This document shows, piece after piece, positions 1 through 7,040 of a DNA stretch of 18,687 nt. The DNA comes from Aquificaceae bacterium (GTDB lineage Bacteria > Aquificota > Aquificia > Aquificales > Aquificaceae): assembly GCA_015492115.1 (NCBI GenBank), contig WGFS01000227.1, positions 1-18,687 on the forward strand. Direction: 5' to 3'. Below the pieces are notes generated by a model. It saw only the letters and a list, made by a program, of their open reading frames with translations. It was not told the DNA's origin and did not search any database. The position numbers and the translations under genes are program-made. Every line of letters begins with the position of its first letter. The first letter of the stretch is position 1.

Positions 1-7
1 TACAGGC

Positions 8-820
8 TCAGTGTTCTCCTGCGGGAGAGGGCTGTCTCCTCAGAACGAAGAAGAGAGCTATCGCAGATACGATCATCATGAGGGTGACCACCTGGTTCCA
101 GGTAAGACCCAGCCCGGGTATGGGTGGGGTCACACCCCTGTAGAACTCAAGGGCAAACCTCTCCGCTCCGTAAAGGAGCATGTAAAGGCTGAACACTTCC
201 CCATCAAACCTCTTCTTCCCGAACAGAAAGAGGAGTATGAGGAATATGAGAAAGTTACCTCCAGCCTCAAGTATCTGGGTAGGGTAGAGGGGTATCCCCT
301 GCGGAGCGACAGCCCCTGGAGGGAAAACTATGTAAAAGAAGGGGAAGTCCTTCATGAAGTGTACTCCAACACTCACATCTTCCACGTTTGGAACGGGTCT
401 CCCGTAACAGCACCCAGCCGCGGTACATCCGAGCCTTCCAATAGCGTGAGCGAGAGCGAGAGAGGGAGACGCAACGTCCGCAACCTTCCAGAGCGGGAGA
501 GAGTGCCTCTTTATGGCGAGGAGGGCTCCCAGTATGCCCCCGATCAAACCACCGAAAAAGCTCACCCCACCCTTCCAGAGGGCGATCACATCTATTACGC
601 TGTTTATGTCCTCCGGATGCTCTATAAGGAAGGCTATACGCGAACCGATTATCCCCAACACAACCGCATATATGAAAACAGCCTCAGCCTTATCCTCGGG
701 TATCCCAGACCTTCGGGAGAGCCTGATGGCGAGAAAGTAGGCGAGGATGAGACCCAGAGCGACGAGAACACCGTAGGTTGATATCTTCACACCGAAAAGG
801 TCTATGAGCTCAGGGAACAT
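8..820 (-). CDS. lgt: Prolipoprotein diacylglyceryl transferase (Lgt)
   Basis: Lgt transfers diacylglycerol from phosphatidylglycerol to the lipobox cysteine of prelipoproteins, the first step of lipoprotein maturation in the inner membrane. The 270-residue protein is of normal length and has about seven hydrophobic segments. Family landmarks are the N-terminal YGVLVALGLILAY segment, GGVSFFGGLIGG (84-95), the signature GRLGCTAAGCCYGRP (128-142) and RFALEFYRG near the C terminus (221-229). Compared with E. coli Lgt, a Phe (89) stands where the essential His103 lies, and Cys132 replaces the signature Asn. I think this matches an AGCCYG-type subgroup rather than loss of function. The start codon shares one base with the stop of the upstream lipoprotein gene (TGATG), and a strong GAGGAGGT ribosome site precedes it. 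It is the last gene of the operon visible here. Confidence 0.95.
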   Translation of the reverse strand: MFPELIDLFGVKISTYGVLVALGLILAYFLAIRLSRRSGIPEDKAEAVFIYAVVLGIIGSRIAFLIEHPEDINSVIDVIALWKGGVSFFGGLIGGILGALLAIKRHSLPLWKVADVASPSLALAHAIGRLGCTAAGCCYGRPVPNVEDVSVGVHFMKDFPFFYIVFPPGAVAPQGIPLYPTQILEAGGNFLIFLILLFLFGKKRFDGEVFSLYMLLYGAERFALEFYRGVTPPIPGLGLTWNQVVTLMMIVSAIALFFVLRRQPSPAGEH

Positions 821-1386
821 CAGATCTCTACCTCCTCTATTAGAAGTTTAACCTCCCTTCCGTCAAGTATAAAGCGGAGTTCCCTGAAGAAACCCTTATC
901 GCTTTCACTCCCAAGTATGACCTTTACGCTCCTGTTGTCCTTCCTGTTTATTATCGCAAGCTCAACGGGTTTACTTCCCCTGAAGACAACGAGCCTCTCG
1001 TAGATCCTTCCCCTCTGTCTGAAGTAGATAAGTCCGTTCCTGCAGAAGGAGTACTCCCTACCCGTGAGGAGCTTTCCAAAGACGATGTCCTCAGGGGGTG
1101 CGGGAAGTATGTAGCACTTCCCTTCAAGGCAGAGTGTCTTACCCTCAATGCTTATACCCTTTGCCCTTGCCACCTTGACCGTGTAGTAACCGTCAAACTT
1201 GGCGAGCATCATGGGAAACTTGAGGGGTCCATACTTTAGGAGTCCGTATATCCTGAAGTTCTCCGGAACCCTTCTATCCTTATACAAAGCTACTGCCTTG
1301 GGATTGTACACACATTTCCTCTCAACCTTCTGAGCGCACGAGAACAGGAGGAACTGTAGGGCAAACAGAAGTAAAGCATACTTCAT
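820..1386 (-). CDS. Unknown lipoprotein, possibly LolA/LolB-like
   Basis: The 188-residue product begins with a type II signal peptide: a short basic start (MK), a hydrophobic run to residue 15 and a lipobox LFSC with the lipidated Cys at 17. Phe at -2 is unusual but tolerable. The mature part looks beta-rich, with alternating hydrophobic strands, and has four more cysteines (25, 86, 91, 115) that could form disulfides outside the cytoplasm. I do not recognise the family. The strand pattern and size recall LolA/LolB-type half-barrels that carry lipoproteins, but that is only an impression. The gene is translationally coupled on both sides: ATGA overlap with hisD upstream and TGATG overlap with lgt downstream. 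Its modifying enzyme is therefore encoded immediately after it. Confidence 0.8.
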   Translation of the reverse strand: MKYALLLFALQFLLFSCAQKVERKCVYNPKAVALYKDRRVPENFRIYGLLKYGPLKFPMMLAKFDGYYTVKVARAKGISIEGKTLCLEGKCYILPAPPEDIVFGKLLTGREYSFCRNGLIYFRQRGRIYERLVVFRGSKPVELAIINRKDNRSVKVILGSESDKGFFRELRFILDGREVKLLIEEVEI

Positions 1387-2663
1387 TCTTTCATTCTAAT
1401 CCTGACCGCAAGGGCATGGGCTTCCAGTCCCTCCGCAACAGCGATAGCCTCAGCCAGGTCAGCTACCCTCTTGAAACCCTCTTCGGAGACGTATAGAACT
1501 GAGCTTCTCTTCAAGAAATCGTAAACACCGAGGGGGGAGAAGAAGCGGGCTGTCCTCCCCGTCGGGAGGGTGTGGTTAGGACCGAGGACGTAATCCCCCA
1601 AGGGTTCAGTGGTGTAATCTCCGAGGAATATAGCCCCCGCGTGTTTTATGTGCGGGAGCAGAGCCATTGGTTCCCTCGTCATTATCTCAAGGTGCTCGGG
1701 AGCTATGAAGTTCGCCACCTCACAGGCGTGGTAGAGGTCCTCAACTATGAAGGCTGTCCCGAATCTCTCCAGAGACCTGCTCGCTATATCTTTCCTCTCC
1801 ATGGACTCCAGTATCTTGTAAACGTGCTCCTTTACCCTGTTCGCAAAGCTCTCGGAGGGAGTCAAGAGTATTGAAGCTGCGAGCTCATCGTGCTCAGCCT
1901 GGGAGAGGAGGTCGGAAGCGACCCAGGAGGGGTTCGCGCTGTCGTCAGCTATAACTAGGATCTCCGAAGGACCCGCTATCATGTCTATATCCACTACACC
2001 GAAGAGGAGCTTCTTCGCAAGTGCGACGTATATGTTCCCCGGTCCAACTATCTTGTCAACCTTGGGAACGCTGTCCGTTCCGTAGGCGAGAGCGGACACA
2101 GCCTGTGCCCCACCTATCTGAAATACCCTGCTGACCCCCGCTATGTAGGCTGCTGCGAGGGTGTACCTGTTCGGCTTTGGGGATACCATTACTATCTCCT
2201 CAACCCCAGCCACAACAGCAGGAACCACGTTCATGAGGACTGTGGAGGGGTATGCAGCCTTCCCTCCGGGGACATAGACACCCACCCTCTCAAGGGGTAG
2301 CACCTTCTGACCGAGGAGCATGCCCTCCTCTTCCTTGAAGAAGGAGTTCTCAAGCTGTCTCTCGTGGAAAACCCTTATCCTCTCCTCCGCTATCTCAAGG
2401 GCTTCCTTAACCTTCTCCTCAAGCTCCTCGTAGGCATTCTCAAGCTCCTCGTAGGGTATCTCAAGGGTGTCGGGTGTGAGCTCCAGAGCGTCAAACTTCT
2501 TCGTGTACTCTATGAGGGCTTCGTCCCCTCTCTCCTTCACGTTCTTTACTATCTCCTTTACAGTCTCCTCGTACTCCTCGGTGAGTATATCTCCCCTGCT
2601 GGCTAAGTAACGGAGCCTTTCGTCAAACCTCCAAGCTCTGCCCTTCAGGTTTACAACCTTCAT
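1383..2663 (-). CDS. hisD: Histidinol dehydrogenase (HisD)
   Basis: HisD catalyses the last two steps of histidine biosynthesis, oxidising L-histidinol to L-histidine with two NAD+. The 426 residues match the usual length. The zinc ligands are recognisable as Gln255 and His258 in SQAEHDELAAS, Asp357 in EPLGDYVLGPNHTLPTG and His416 in LEAHALAV. The catalytic Glu323-His324 pair lies in FIAPEHLEI. The NAD-side motif GVYVPGGKAAYPSTVLMN (128-145) and IVGPGN (205-210) are intact. It starts 14 nt after the ftsW-like gene and has only a weak ribosome site, so it is probably coupled to upstream translation. No other his gene lies in the window, consistent with the scattered amino-acid pathways known in Aquificaceae. 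Confidence 0.97.
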   Translation of the reverse strand: MKVVNLKGRAWRFDERLRYLASRGDILTEEYEETVKEIVKNVKERGDEALIEYTKKFDALELTPDTLEIPYEELENAYEELEEKVKEALEIAEERIRVFHERQLENSFFKEEEGMLLGQKVLPLERVGVYVPGGKAAYPSTVLMNVVPAVVAGVEEIVMVSPKPNRYTLAAAYIAGVSRVFQIGGAQAVSALAYGTDSVPKVDKIVGPGNIYVALAKKLLFGVVDIDMIAGPSEILVIADDSANPSWVASDLLSQAEHDELAASILLTPSESFANRVKEHVYKILESMERKDIASRSLERFGTAFIVEDLYHACEVANFIAPEHLEIMTREPMALLPHIKHAGAIFLGDYTTEPLGDYVLGPNHTLPTGRTARFFSPLGVYDFLKRSSVLYVSEEGFKRVADLAEAIAVAEGLEAHALAVRIRMKE

Positions 2664-2677
2664 CCCTATGAATTCTA

Positions 2678-3796
2678 TCAGAGTAGCCTGTAGTGCAATT
2701 GTCTTTTGTAAACAGCACCCACGAGACCGAGCGCGAGGAGGTTGGCAAAGAGGTTGCTCACGCCGTAGCTCACAAAGGGAAGGGGTGTCCCCTTGGGAGG
2801 CAGGAGGTTCACGGTCATCATAACGTTTATAACAACGGAGAGGACTATGTTCAGCATGACGCCGTAAACTATCAGCTTCCCGAAGGTGTCCGCGACCTCC
2901 CCAGCTATCCTGATCAGCCTCGTAACGACCACACCGTAGAGAACCAGCACGAAGAGAATTCCCGGGAGACCGAGCTCCTCTCCTATAACAGCGAGGACGT
3001 AGTCCGTGTCAGCCTGAGTGAGCGGTCCCAGCTTCTGGAAGCCTTTTCCGAAACCCTGCCCCAGAAGACCTCCGTTCATGAAGGCGAGGAGAGACTGGAT
3101 GACCTGATAGCCCGTCCCGAAGGAGTCCTCAATGGGGTTCTGCCACGCCATAAACCTCCTGTGGACGTAGTCCCCTCCAAAGAAGAGCATGAAGACAGCG
3201 AACAGGACGAAGAGACCACCGACAGGCATGTATATCCTCGGAGAGGTGCCCCCCATCCAGAGCATACCCCACGCTATGAGGAGTATGAAGAGAGCCATGC
3301 CCTTGTCGGGTTGCAGGAAGAGGAATACAGCGTGAGCGACAACTACGAATATAGCCCAGCCGAAGAACCTGAGCCTGTCTATGGCACCCTTTCTGGCTAC
3401 GTAGTAGGCTATGAAGATCACTATGACGACCTTTGAGAACTCGGAGGGCTGGACGCTGGTGCCTATGAGCCACCTCTCCACGGGCTTTCCGAGGATCAGC
3501 TTCTTGAGAACCACAACGAAGAGGAGTAAGAGAGAGATACCCACGAGAAAGTAAACAACCCTCTGATTGTTCAGCTTCTTGTAATTGAGGGCATAGGATA
3601 TGAAGGACATAACGAGGATACCAAAGGCAAAGGATATCAGGAAGAAAAAGGGTCTCCTGAAGTGTTGAAGGCCCAGGTCGTAGAAGATATGGGGCATAAC
3701 TTCCACGCTCAGAATGGACAGGAATCCCATGAGGAAGAGGAGTATTACAGCAAAGAGCAGAACTGGATCGGGATAGAGCTTGCCGAGACGCTCCAT
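2678..3796 (-). CDS. ftsW: SEDS peptidoglycan polymerase, FtsW/RodA family, probably FtsW
   Basis: SEDS proteins are integral membrane glycosyltransferases that polymerise lipid II into glycan strands together with a class B penicillin-binding protein. The 372-residue protein has about ten hydrophobic segments and the family motifs VQPSEFSK (115-122), GTGYQVIQSLLAFMNGGLLG and TDYVLAVIGEELGLPG (264-279). Asp265 aligns with the essential catalytic Asp. Assignment between FtsW (division) and RodA (elongation) is not certain. The PPKGTPLPFVSYG segment and the QKL before the catalytic loop look more like FtsW, since RodA usually has PVVGVPLP. The usual SYGGS is SYGVS here. The gene lies one nucleotide downstream of rpiB (TGA-T-ATG). 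No penicillin-binding protein gene is adjacent. Confidence 0.85.
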   Translation of the reverse strand: MERLGKLYPDPVLLFAVILLFLMGFLSILSVEVMPHIFYDLGLQHFRRPFFFLISFAFGILVMSFISYALNYKKLNNQRVVYFLVGISLLLLFVVVLKKLILGKPVERWLIGTSVQPSEFSKVVIVIFIAYYVARKGAIDRLRFFGWAIFVVVAHAVFLFLQPDKGMALFILLIAWGMLWMGGTSPRIYMPVGGLFVLFAVFMLFFGGDYVHRRFMAWQNPIEDSFGTGYQVIQSLLAFMNGGLLGQGFGKGFQKLGPLTQADTDYVLAVIGEELGLPGILFVLVLYGVVVTRLIRIAGEVADTFGKLIVYGVMLNIVLSVVINVMMTVNLLPPKGTPLPFVSYGVSNLFANLLALGLVGAVYKRQLHYRLL

Positions 3797-3797
3797 A

Positions 3798-4244
3798 TCA
3801 GAGGTGCTCTTTCTCTATCTCCGCTATGAGCTCAACGCGCTTGGCGTGTCTCCCTCCCTCAAAGGGTGTTTCAAGCCACACATCAACTATGGCGAGGGCA
3901 AGGTCTTCGCCGAGAACTCTGTCTCCGAGGCAGAGGACATTTGCATCGTTGTGAAGCCTGCTCATGCGTGCCATGTACTCGTTACAGCAGAGTGCAGCGC
4001 GCACCCCCCTGAACTTGTTGGCCGTTATGGACATCCCTATGCCCGTACCACACACCAGTATTCCCCTTTCAGCCTCTCCGCTCTGGACTGCGAGGGACAC
4101 ATCCTTGGCAAAGAGGGGGTAGTGGGTTGACTCCCTGGACGTGGTCCCGAAGTCTATAACCTCATGACCCTTCTCCACGAGAAACTCCTTTATCCTCTCC
4201 TTCAGAGGAAAGCCCGCATGGTCAGAACCTATAGCGATCTTCAT
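3798..4244 (-). CDS. rpiB: Ribose-5-phosphate isomerase B (RpiB)
   Basis: RpiB interconverts ribulose 5-phosphate and ribose 5-phosphate in the non-oxidative pentose phosphate pathway and the Calvin-type sugar shuffle. At 148 residues it has normal length for the RpiB/LacAB fold. Asp8-His9 (GSDHAG), the catalytic Cys65 in LVCGTGIGMSI with Thr67, and His98-Asn99-Asp100 (RLHNDAN) match the E. coli active site (Cys66, Thr68, His99). It overlaps the end of gatB by ATGA and is followed after one base by the ftsW-like gene. The product is a precursor of PRPP, which is made by prs on the other strand in this window. The cytoplasmic location and function are well supported. Confidence 0.96.
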   Translation of the reverse strand: MKIAIGSDHAGFPLKERIKEFLVEKGHEVIDFGTTSRESTHYPLFAKDVSLAVQSGEAERGILVCGTGIGMSITANKFRGVRAALCCNEYMARMSRLHNDANVLCLGDRVLGEDLALAIVDVWLETPFEGGRHAKRVELIAEIEKEHL

Positions 4245-5668
4245 CCCTTCAACACCTCTCTGAGGAGCTGGTTTACCAGCTTGGGATTTGCCTTCCCTTT
4301 GGTTGCCTTCATGACCTGCCCGACGAAGAAACCGATCAGCTTCTCCTCACCCTGCCTGTATCTATCCGCCTCCTCTGGGAACTGGGCGACCACTTCCTCA
4401 ACTATCTGCCTTATCGCGGACTCGTCGGTTATCTGCTTGAGTCCCTTCTCCTCAACTATCTGACTGGCACTCTTCCCTGTCTCCACCATCTCCTTTATAA
4501 CTTCCTTGCCTATCTTCGTGGATATGACGTTCTCCTTTATGAGTTTTACGAGCTCGGCGAGTCCTTCGGGAGATACGGGCGACTCTTCAAGGGGTATCTG
4601 CTTCTCGTTGAGAAGACCGAGGAGGTCATTCATGAGCCAGTTGGCTATGAGCTTTGGCTCGTTCAGGTGGGATACAGCGGTCTCAAAGAAGTCCCCGAGA
4701 TCCTTGTTCTGGACGAATATCTTGGCTTCATACTCGCTTATACCGTAATGGGACAGGAGTCTCTCAAGCCTCTGGTGGGGAAGCTCGGGCATGGTGCTCC
4801 TTATCTCCTCTATCCAGCTCTCTTCCAGCTTCAGGGGGAGCAGATCGGGGTCTGGGAAGTAGCGGTAGTCCTCAGCCTCCTCCTTGGTTCTCATGGTAAA
4901 GGTCTTACCGGTCGCTGGATCAAAGGTTCTCGTCTCCTGCTCCACCTTTCCGCCTTCGGAAACGAGCTTTATCTGACGCTCTATCTCGTACTCAAGGGCC
5001 TTCTGGACGAACCTGAAAGAGTTCACGTTCTTTATCTCGGTCCTCGTTCCGAGCTCCTGGGAGCCCTTTGGTCTTATGGAAACGTTTATATCACAGCGGA
5101 GCTGTCCCTTCTCCATGTCAGCCCTGGAGACGCCTATGTAACGCATTATGTTCCTGAGGTTCTCAAGGAATACCCTTGCCTCCTCCGGAGTTCTGAGGTC
5201 GGGCTCGGTGACTATCTCCATCAGCGGTGTCCCGGCTCTGTTGAGGTCAACGTAGCTCTTTGAACCCTCGTGTATGTTCTTGCCCGCGTCCTCCTCCATG
5301 TGGAGCCTCCTTATCCTTACCCTCCTCTCCGTTCCATCGGGGAGCTCAAACTCAAGGTATCCGTTCGTCGCTATGGGCTTCTCGTACTGGGATATCTGAT
5401 AACCCTTGGGCAGGTCGGGGTAGAAGTAGTTCTTCCTTGCAAAGATGGACTCGATATGAACCTCACAGTTAAGGGCGAGGGAAGCCCTAACCGCATACTC
5501 AACAGCCTTTCTGTTCAGCACCGGAAGAGAGCCGGGCATGCCAAGGCAGATGGGACACACATTGGTGTTTGGCTCAGCACCGAACTCAACCTTGCAGGAA
5601 CAGAAGAGCTTGGTCTGGGTATCCATCTGGACGTGTATCTCAAGACCTATTACCGCCTCGTATTCCAT
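4241..5668 (-). CDS. gatB: Aspartyl/glutamyl-tRNA amidotransferase subunit B (GatB)
   Basis: GatB binds misacylated Glu-tRNA(Gln) or Asp-tRNA(Asn), phosphorylates the acyl group with ATP and passes it ammonia from GatA, giving Gln-tRNA or Asn-tRNA. The 475 residues match the family. The N terminus carries GLEIHVQ and a zinc site (Cys23, Cys25, Cys38, Cys41). The strongly conserved LNRAGTPLMEIVTEPDLR and DPDLLPL follow, then the helical and YqeY-like tail ending in NPKLVNQLLREVLKG. gatA and gatC are not adjacent, as is common in this group. The upstream neighbour is the 101-residue unknown, 33 nt away, and that gap contains an exact TATAAT, so gatB may also have its own start of transcription. 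The downstream junction with rpiB is an ATGA overlap. Confidence 0.97.
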   Translation of the reverse strand: MEYEAVIGLEIHVQMDTQTKLFCSCKVEFGAEPNTNVCPICLGMPGSLPVLNRKAVEYAVRASLALNCEVHIESIFARKNYFYPDLPKGYQISQYEKPIATNGYLEFELPDGTERRVRIRRLHMEEDAGKNIHEGSKSYVDLNRAGTPLMEIVTEPDLRTPEEARVFLENLRNIMRYIGVSRADMEKGQLRCDINVSIRPKGSQELGTRTEIKNVNSFRFVQKALEYEIERQIKLVSEGGKVEQETRTFDPATGKTFTMRTKEEAEDYRYFPDPDLLPLKLEESWIEEIRSTMPELPHQRLERLLSHYGISEYEAKIFVQNKDLGDFFETAVSHLNEPKLIANWLMNDLLGLLNEKQIPLEESPVSPEGLAELVKLIKENVISTKIGKEVIKEMVETGKSASQIVEEKGLKQITDESAIRQIVEEVVAQFPEEADRYRQGEEKLIGFFVGQVMKATKGKANPKLVNQLLREVLKG

Positions 5669-5675
5669 AGGAATG

Positions 5676-5681
5676 ATTATA
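5676..5681 (-). promoter_or_regulatory. Possible internal promoter -10 ahead of gatB
   Basis: On the minus strand an exact TATAAT lies only 7 nt before the gatB ATG, within the 33-nt gap after the upstream gene. No convincing -35 is seen 16-18 nt upstream (the sequence there is A-rich). If used, it would give an almost leaderless gatB transcript. It may equally be chance in an AT-rich spacer. Confidence 0.35.
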
Positions 5682-5701
5682 ACTTCTTAAGGGCTGAGTT
5701 T

Positions 5702-6007
5702 TTAATCGCTCCTTTGAAGGCAGAGCTCTTCCACCATCTCCATCAGCTCTTCCACAGCGTCGCTCAGATTTTTAACAGCTATCTCTGGACTCATGTTCAG
5801 AAGCTGATAGTTGTCTCCCAGACGCAGGTAAAGGTTAACAGCTCTGTTCAGGAGGGTATCATCACCGCTGGAAAGGGCTATAAGATTTTCGGTAACTTTA
5901 CGCAGTCTGTAGTTCAGCTCCCTGACAACCTCCGTGTCGGTTGAGCCTGTGGAGAGCGTAGGTAGCTGAAGAGAAACCTCCCTTATGACCTCCTTCACAT
6001 GGGTCAT
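5702..6007 (-). CDS. Small helical protein of unknown function, first gene of the gatB operon
   Basis: I do not recognise this 101-residue protein. It has no signal peptide or membrane segment, is acidic overall and is probably almost entirely alpha-helical, with a heptad-like C-terminal stretch (about 75-95, LSDAVEELMEMVEEL) that could form a coiled coil or dimer interface. The first half has a Ser/Thr-rich linker (LSTGSTDTE). I compared it with GatC, which has similar size and would fit next to gatB, but none of the GatC landmarks are present. A strong ribosome site (GGGAGGT) sits 6 nt before the ATG, and a good promoter lies upstream, so it is very likely a real, expressed gene. It heads the operon that continues to lgt. 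Confidence 0.75.
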   Translation of the reverse strand: MTHVKEVIREVSLQLPTLSTGSTDTEVVRELNYRLRKVTENLIALSSGDDTLLNRAVNLYLRLGDNYQLLNMSPEIAVKNLSDAVEELMEMVEELCLQRSD

Positions 6008-6137
6008 ATCTCTACCTCCCGTTCCCTCTTTCCCCCAGCTTAAAAATAATACCAGACCCTGTTAGCTATCTTCAAATCCAAAGTCCTCCATGCTCGTATC
6101 CTTGCCCCCGACAGGTCTCTGTATTAGAGTTTTTAAT
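6008..6137. other. Divergent intergenic region between the gatB operon and ispE
   Basis: This 130-nt gap separates two divergent transcription units. The left half holds the operon promoter described separately. For ispE, no clear ribosome site is present before either candidate start. A TATTAG at 6122-6127 lies 10 nt before the chosen GTG and could be a -10 for a very short leader. I see no hairpin, RNA gene or further open reading frame of note. Confidence 0.5.
6046..6075 (-). promoter_or_regulatory. Sigma70-type promoter of the minus-strand operon (unknown-gatB-rpiB-ftsW-hisD-lipoprotein-lgt)
   Basis: On the minus strand, TTGAAG (6075-6070, 4/6 to TTGACA) and TATTAT (6051-6046, 5/6 to TATAAT) are 18 nt apart, and TGG directly before the -10 makes an extended -10. 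The predicted start near 6039 leaves a leader of about 32 nt that includes the GGGAGGT ribosome site. This is the best promoter match seen in the window. Confidence 0.6.
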
Positions 6138-6962
6138 GTGAAGGTTCTCTCAAAGATCCTCTCACCCGCAAAGGTGAACCTCGGACTGTGGATTCTTGGG
6201 AAGAGAGGAGACGGATACCACAACATAATCACCCTCTTTCACGAGATAGACCTCTCCGATGAGATAGTCATAGGCGAGGGACCCCTGAGGGTTGAAACGA
6301 GCTCTGGAATTCCCATGGAGGAGAACCTCGTTTACAGAGCCCTCGCCGAGTTTCAGAGGAGGACGGGAAGGGAGGTTGAGTTCTCCATCTTCATAAACAA
6401 GAGGATACCCGAGGGCTCCGGTCTTGGAGGGGGTAGCTCAAACGTTGCGGTCGTACTGAAAGAGGTGAACAGGCTGATGGGTGAGCTCCTCAGTGAAGAG
6501 GAGCTTATGGAGATAGCGGGAACGGTGTCCTCGGATGCACCTTTCTTCTTCAGGGGAGGAACCCAGCTCGGCACGGGCAGGGGAGAGGTTCTGAAGGAGA
6601 TAGGACACCCGGAACTCCCCATAACGATCCTCATACCCTCAGTGAAGGCATCAACCAGAGAGGTTTACTCTAACGTAAGGGAGGAAGACCTAACACCGGA
6701 GGTAAGTCCGGAAGAGGTGGTCTCCTTCGTAGAGGAGGGCAGGTACGAGCTCCTTGAGAACAAACTCGGAGAGGTCGCATGCAGGGTTTATCCGGAGATA
6801 GGTGAAGCTCTACGCTTTTTAGAGCACCTCGGTTTTAAAGCCCTTGTCAGCGGAAGCGGTTCTGCTGTATTCTATATAGGTGAACCTACCCCGGAGCTGG
6901 AGGTTGGAGCGAAGCTCAGAGGGTGGAAGGTTCTCAAAACTAAGAGCAGGCTTGGGGTGTAG
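6138..6962 (+). CDS. ispE: 4-diphosphocytidyl-2-C-methyl-D-erythritol kinase (IspE)
   Basis: IspE is the ATP-dependent GHMP kinase of the MEP isoprenoid pathway. Landmarks are SPAKVNLGLWILGKRGDGYH with Lys12, the ATP loop PEGSGLGGGSSN (91-102), catalytic Asp133 in SSDAPFFF and the C-terminal ALVSGSGSAVF. I chose the GTG at 6138 (274 residues) because family members begin a few residues before the SPAK motif. An in-frame ATG at 6090 would add 16 residues with no family counterpart, and neither start has a good ribosome site. The 3' end is unusual: the last codons run into the tRNA-Gln gene, whose bases 8-10 (TAG) serve as the stop codon. It heads a cluster continuing through tRNA-Gln and prs. 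Confidence 0.93.
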   Translation: MKVLSKILSPAKVNLGLWILGKRGDGYHNIITLFHEIDLSDEIVIGEGPLRVETSSGIPMEENLVYRALAEFQRRTGREVEFSIFINKRIPEGSGLGGGSSNVAVVLKEVNRLMGELLSEEELMEIAGTVSSDAPFFFRGGTQLGTGRGEVLKEIGHPELPITILIPSVKASTREVYSNVREEDLTPEVSPEEVVSFVEEGRYELLENKLGEVACRVYPEIGEALRFLEHLGFKALVSGSGSAVFYIGEPTPELEVGAKLRGWKVLKTKSRLGV

Positions 6963-7028
6963 CTCAACTGGCAGAGCACCGGACTTTGGATCCGGGGGTT
7001 CCTGGTTCGAGTCCAGGCACCCCAGCCA
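6953..7028 (+). tRNA. tRNA-Gln (anticodon TTG)
   Basis: A complete cloverleaf can be folded by hand. The acceptor stem TGGGGTG pairs with CACCCCA (7018-7024), the D stem is GCTC/GAGC, and the anticodon stem is CCGGA/TCCGG. The anticodon loop CTTTGGA has anticodon TTG at 6986-6988. The variable loop has 5 nt, and the T stem CCTGG/CCAGG encloses TTCGAGT. The discriminator is G and CCA is encoded. The weak T1-A72 first pair is the known determinant by which bacterial GatCAB accepts Glu-tRNA(Gln), fitting gatB in this window. The first ten bases overlap the 3' end of ispE, and prs begins 12 nt after the CCA. Confidence 0.97.
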
Positions 7029-7040
7029 CTTTGAAAAAGC

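Noticed and set aside
11..781. Long plus-strand open frame antisense to lgt (256 codons)
   Set aside because: Lies entirely within the lgt gene, has no family motif and is rich in charged low-complexity runs. Low use of TTA, CTA and TCA codons in the real gene leaves antisense frames open.
2693..3436. Plus-strand open frame antisense to the ftsW-like gene (247 codons)
   Set aside because: Very Glu/His-rich translation typical of the reverse of a membrane protein, with no ribosome site and no recognisable domain.
5270..5944. Plus-strand open frame across the gatB 5' end and the 101-residue gene (224 codons)
   Set aside because: Spans two well-supported opposite-strand genes and their gap, with no motif and no start signal.
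5702..6007. GatC as the identity of the small protein upstream of gatB
   Set aside because: Size and position fit, but the characteristic GatC helix motifs around the start and the C-terminal acidic loop are missing.
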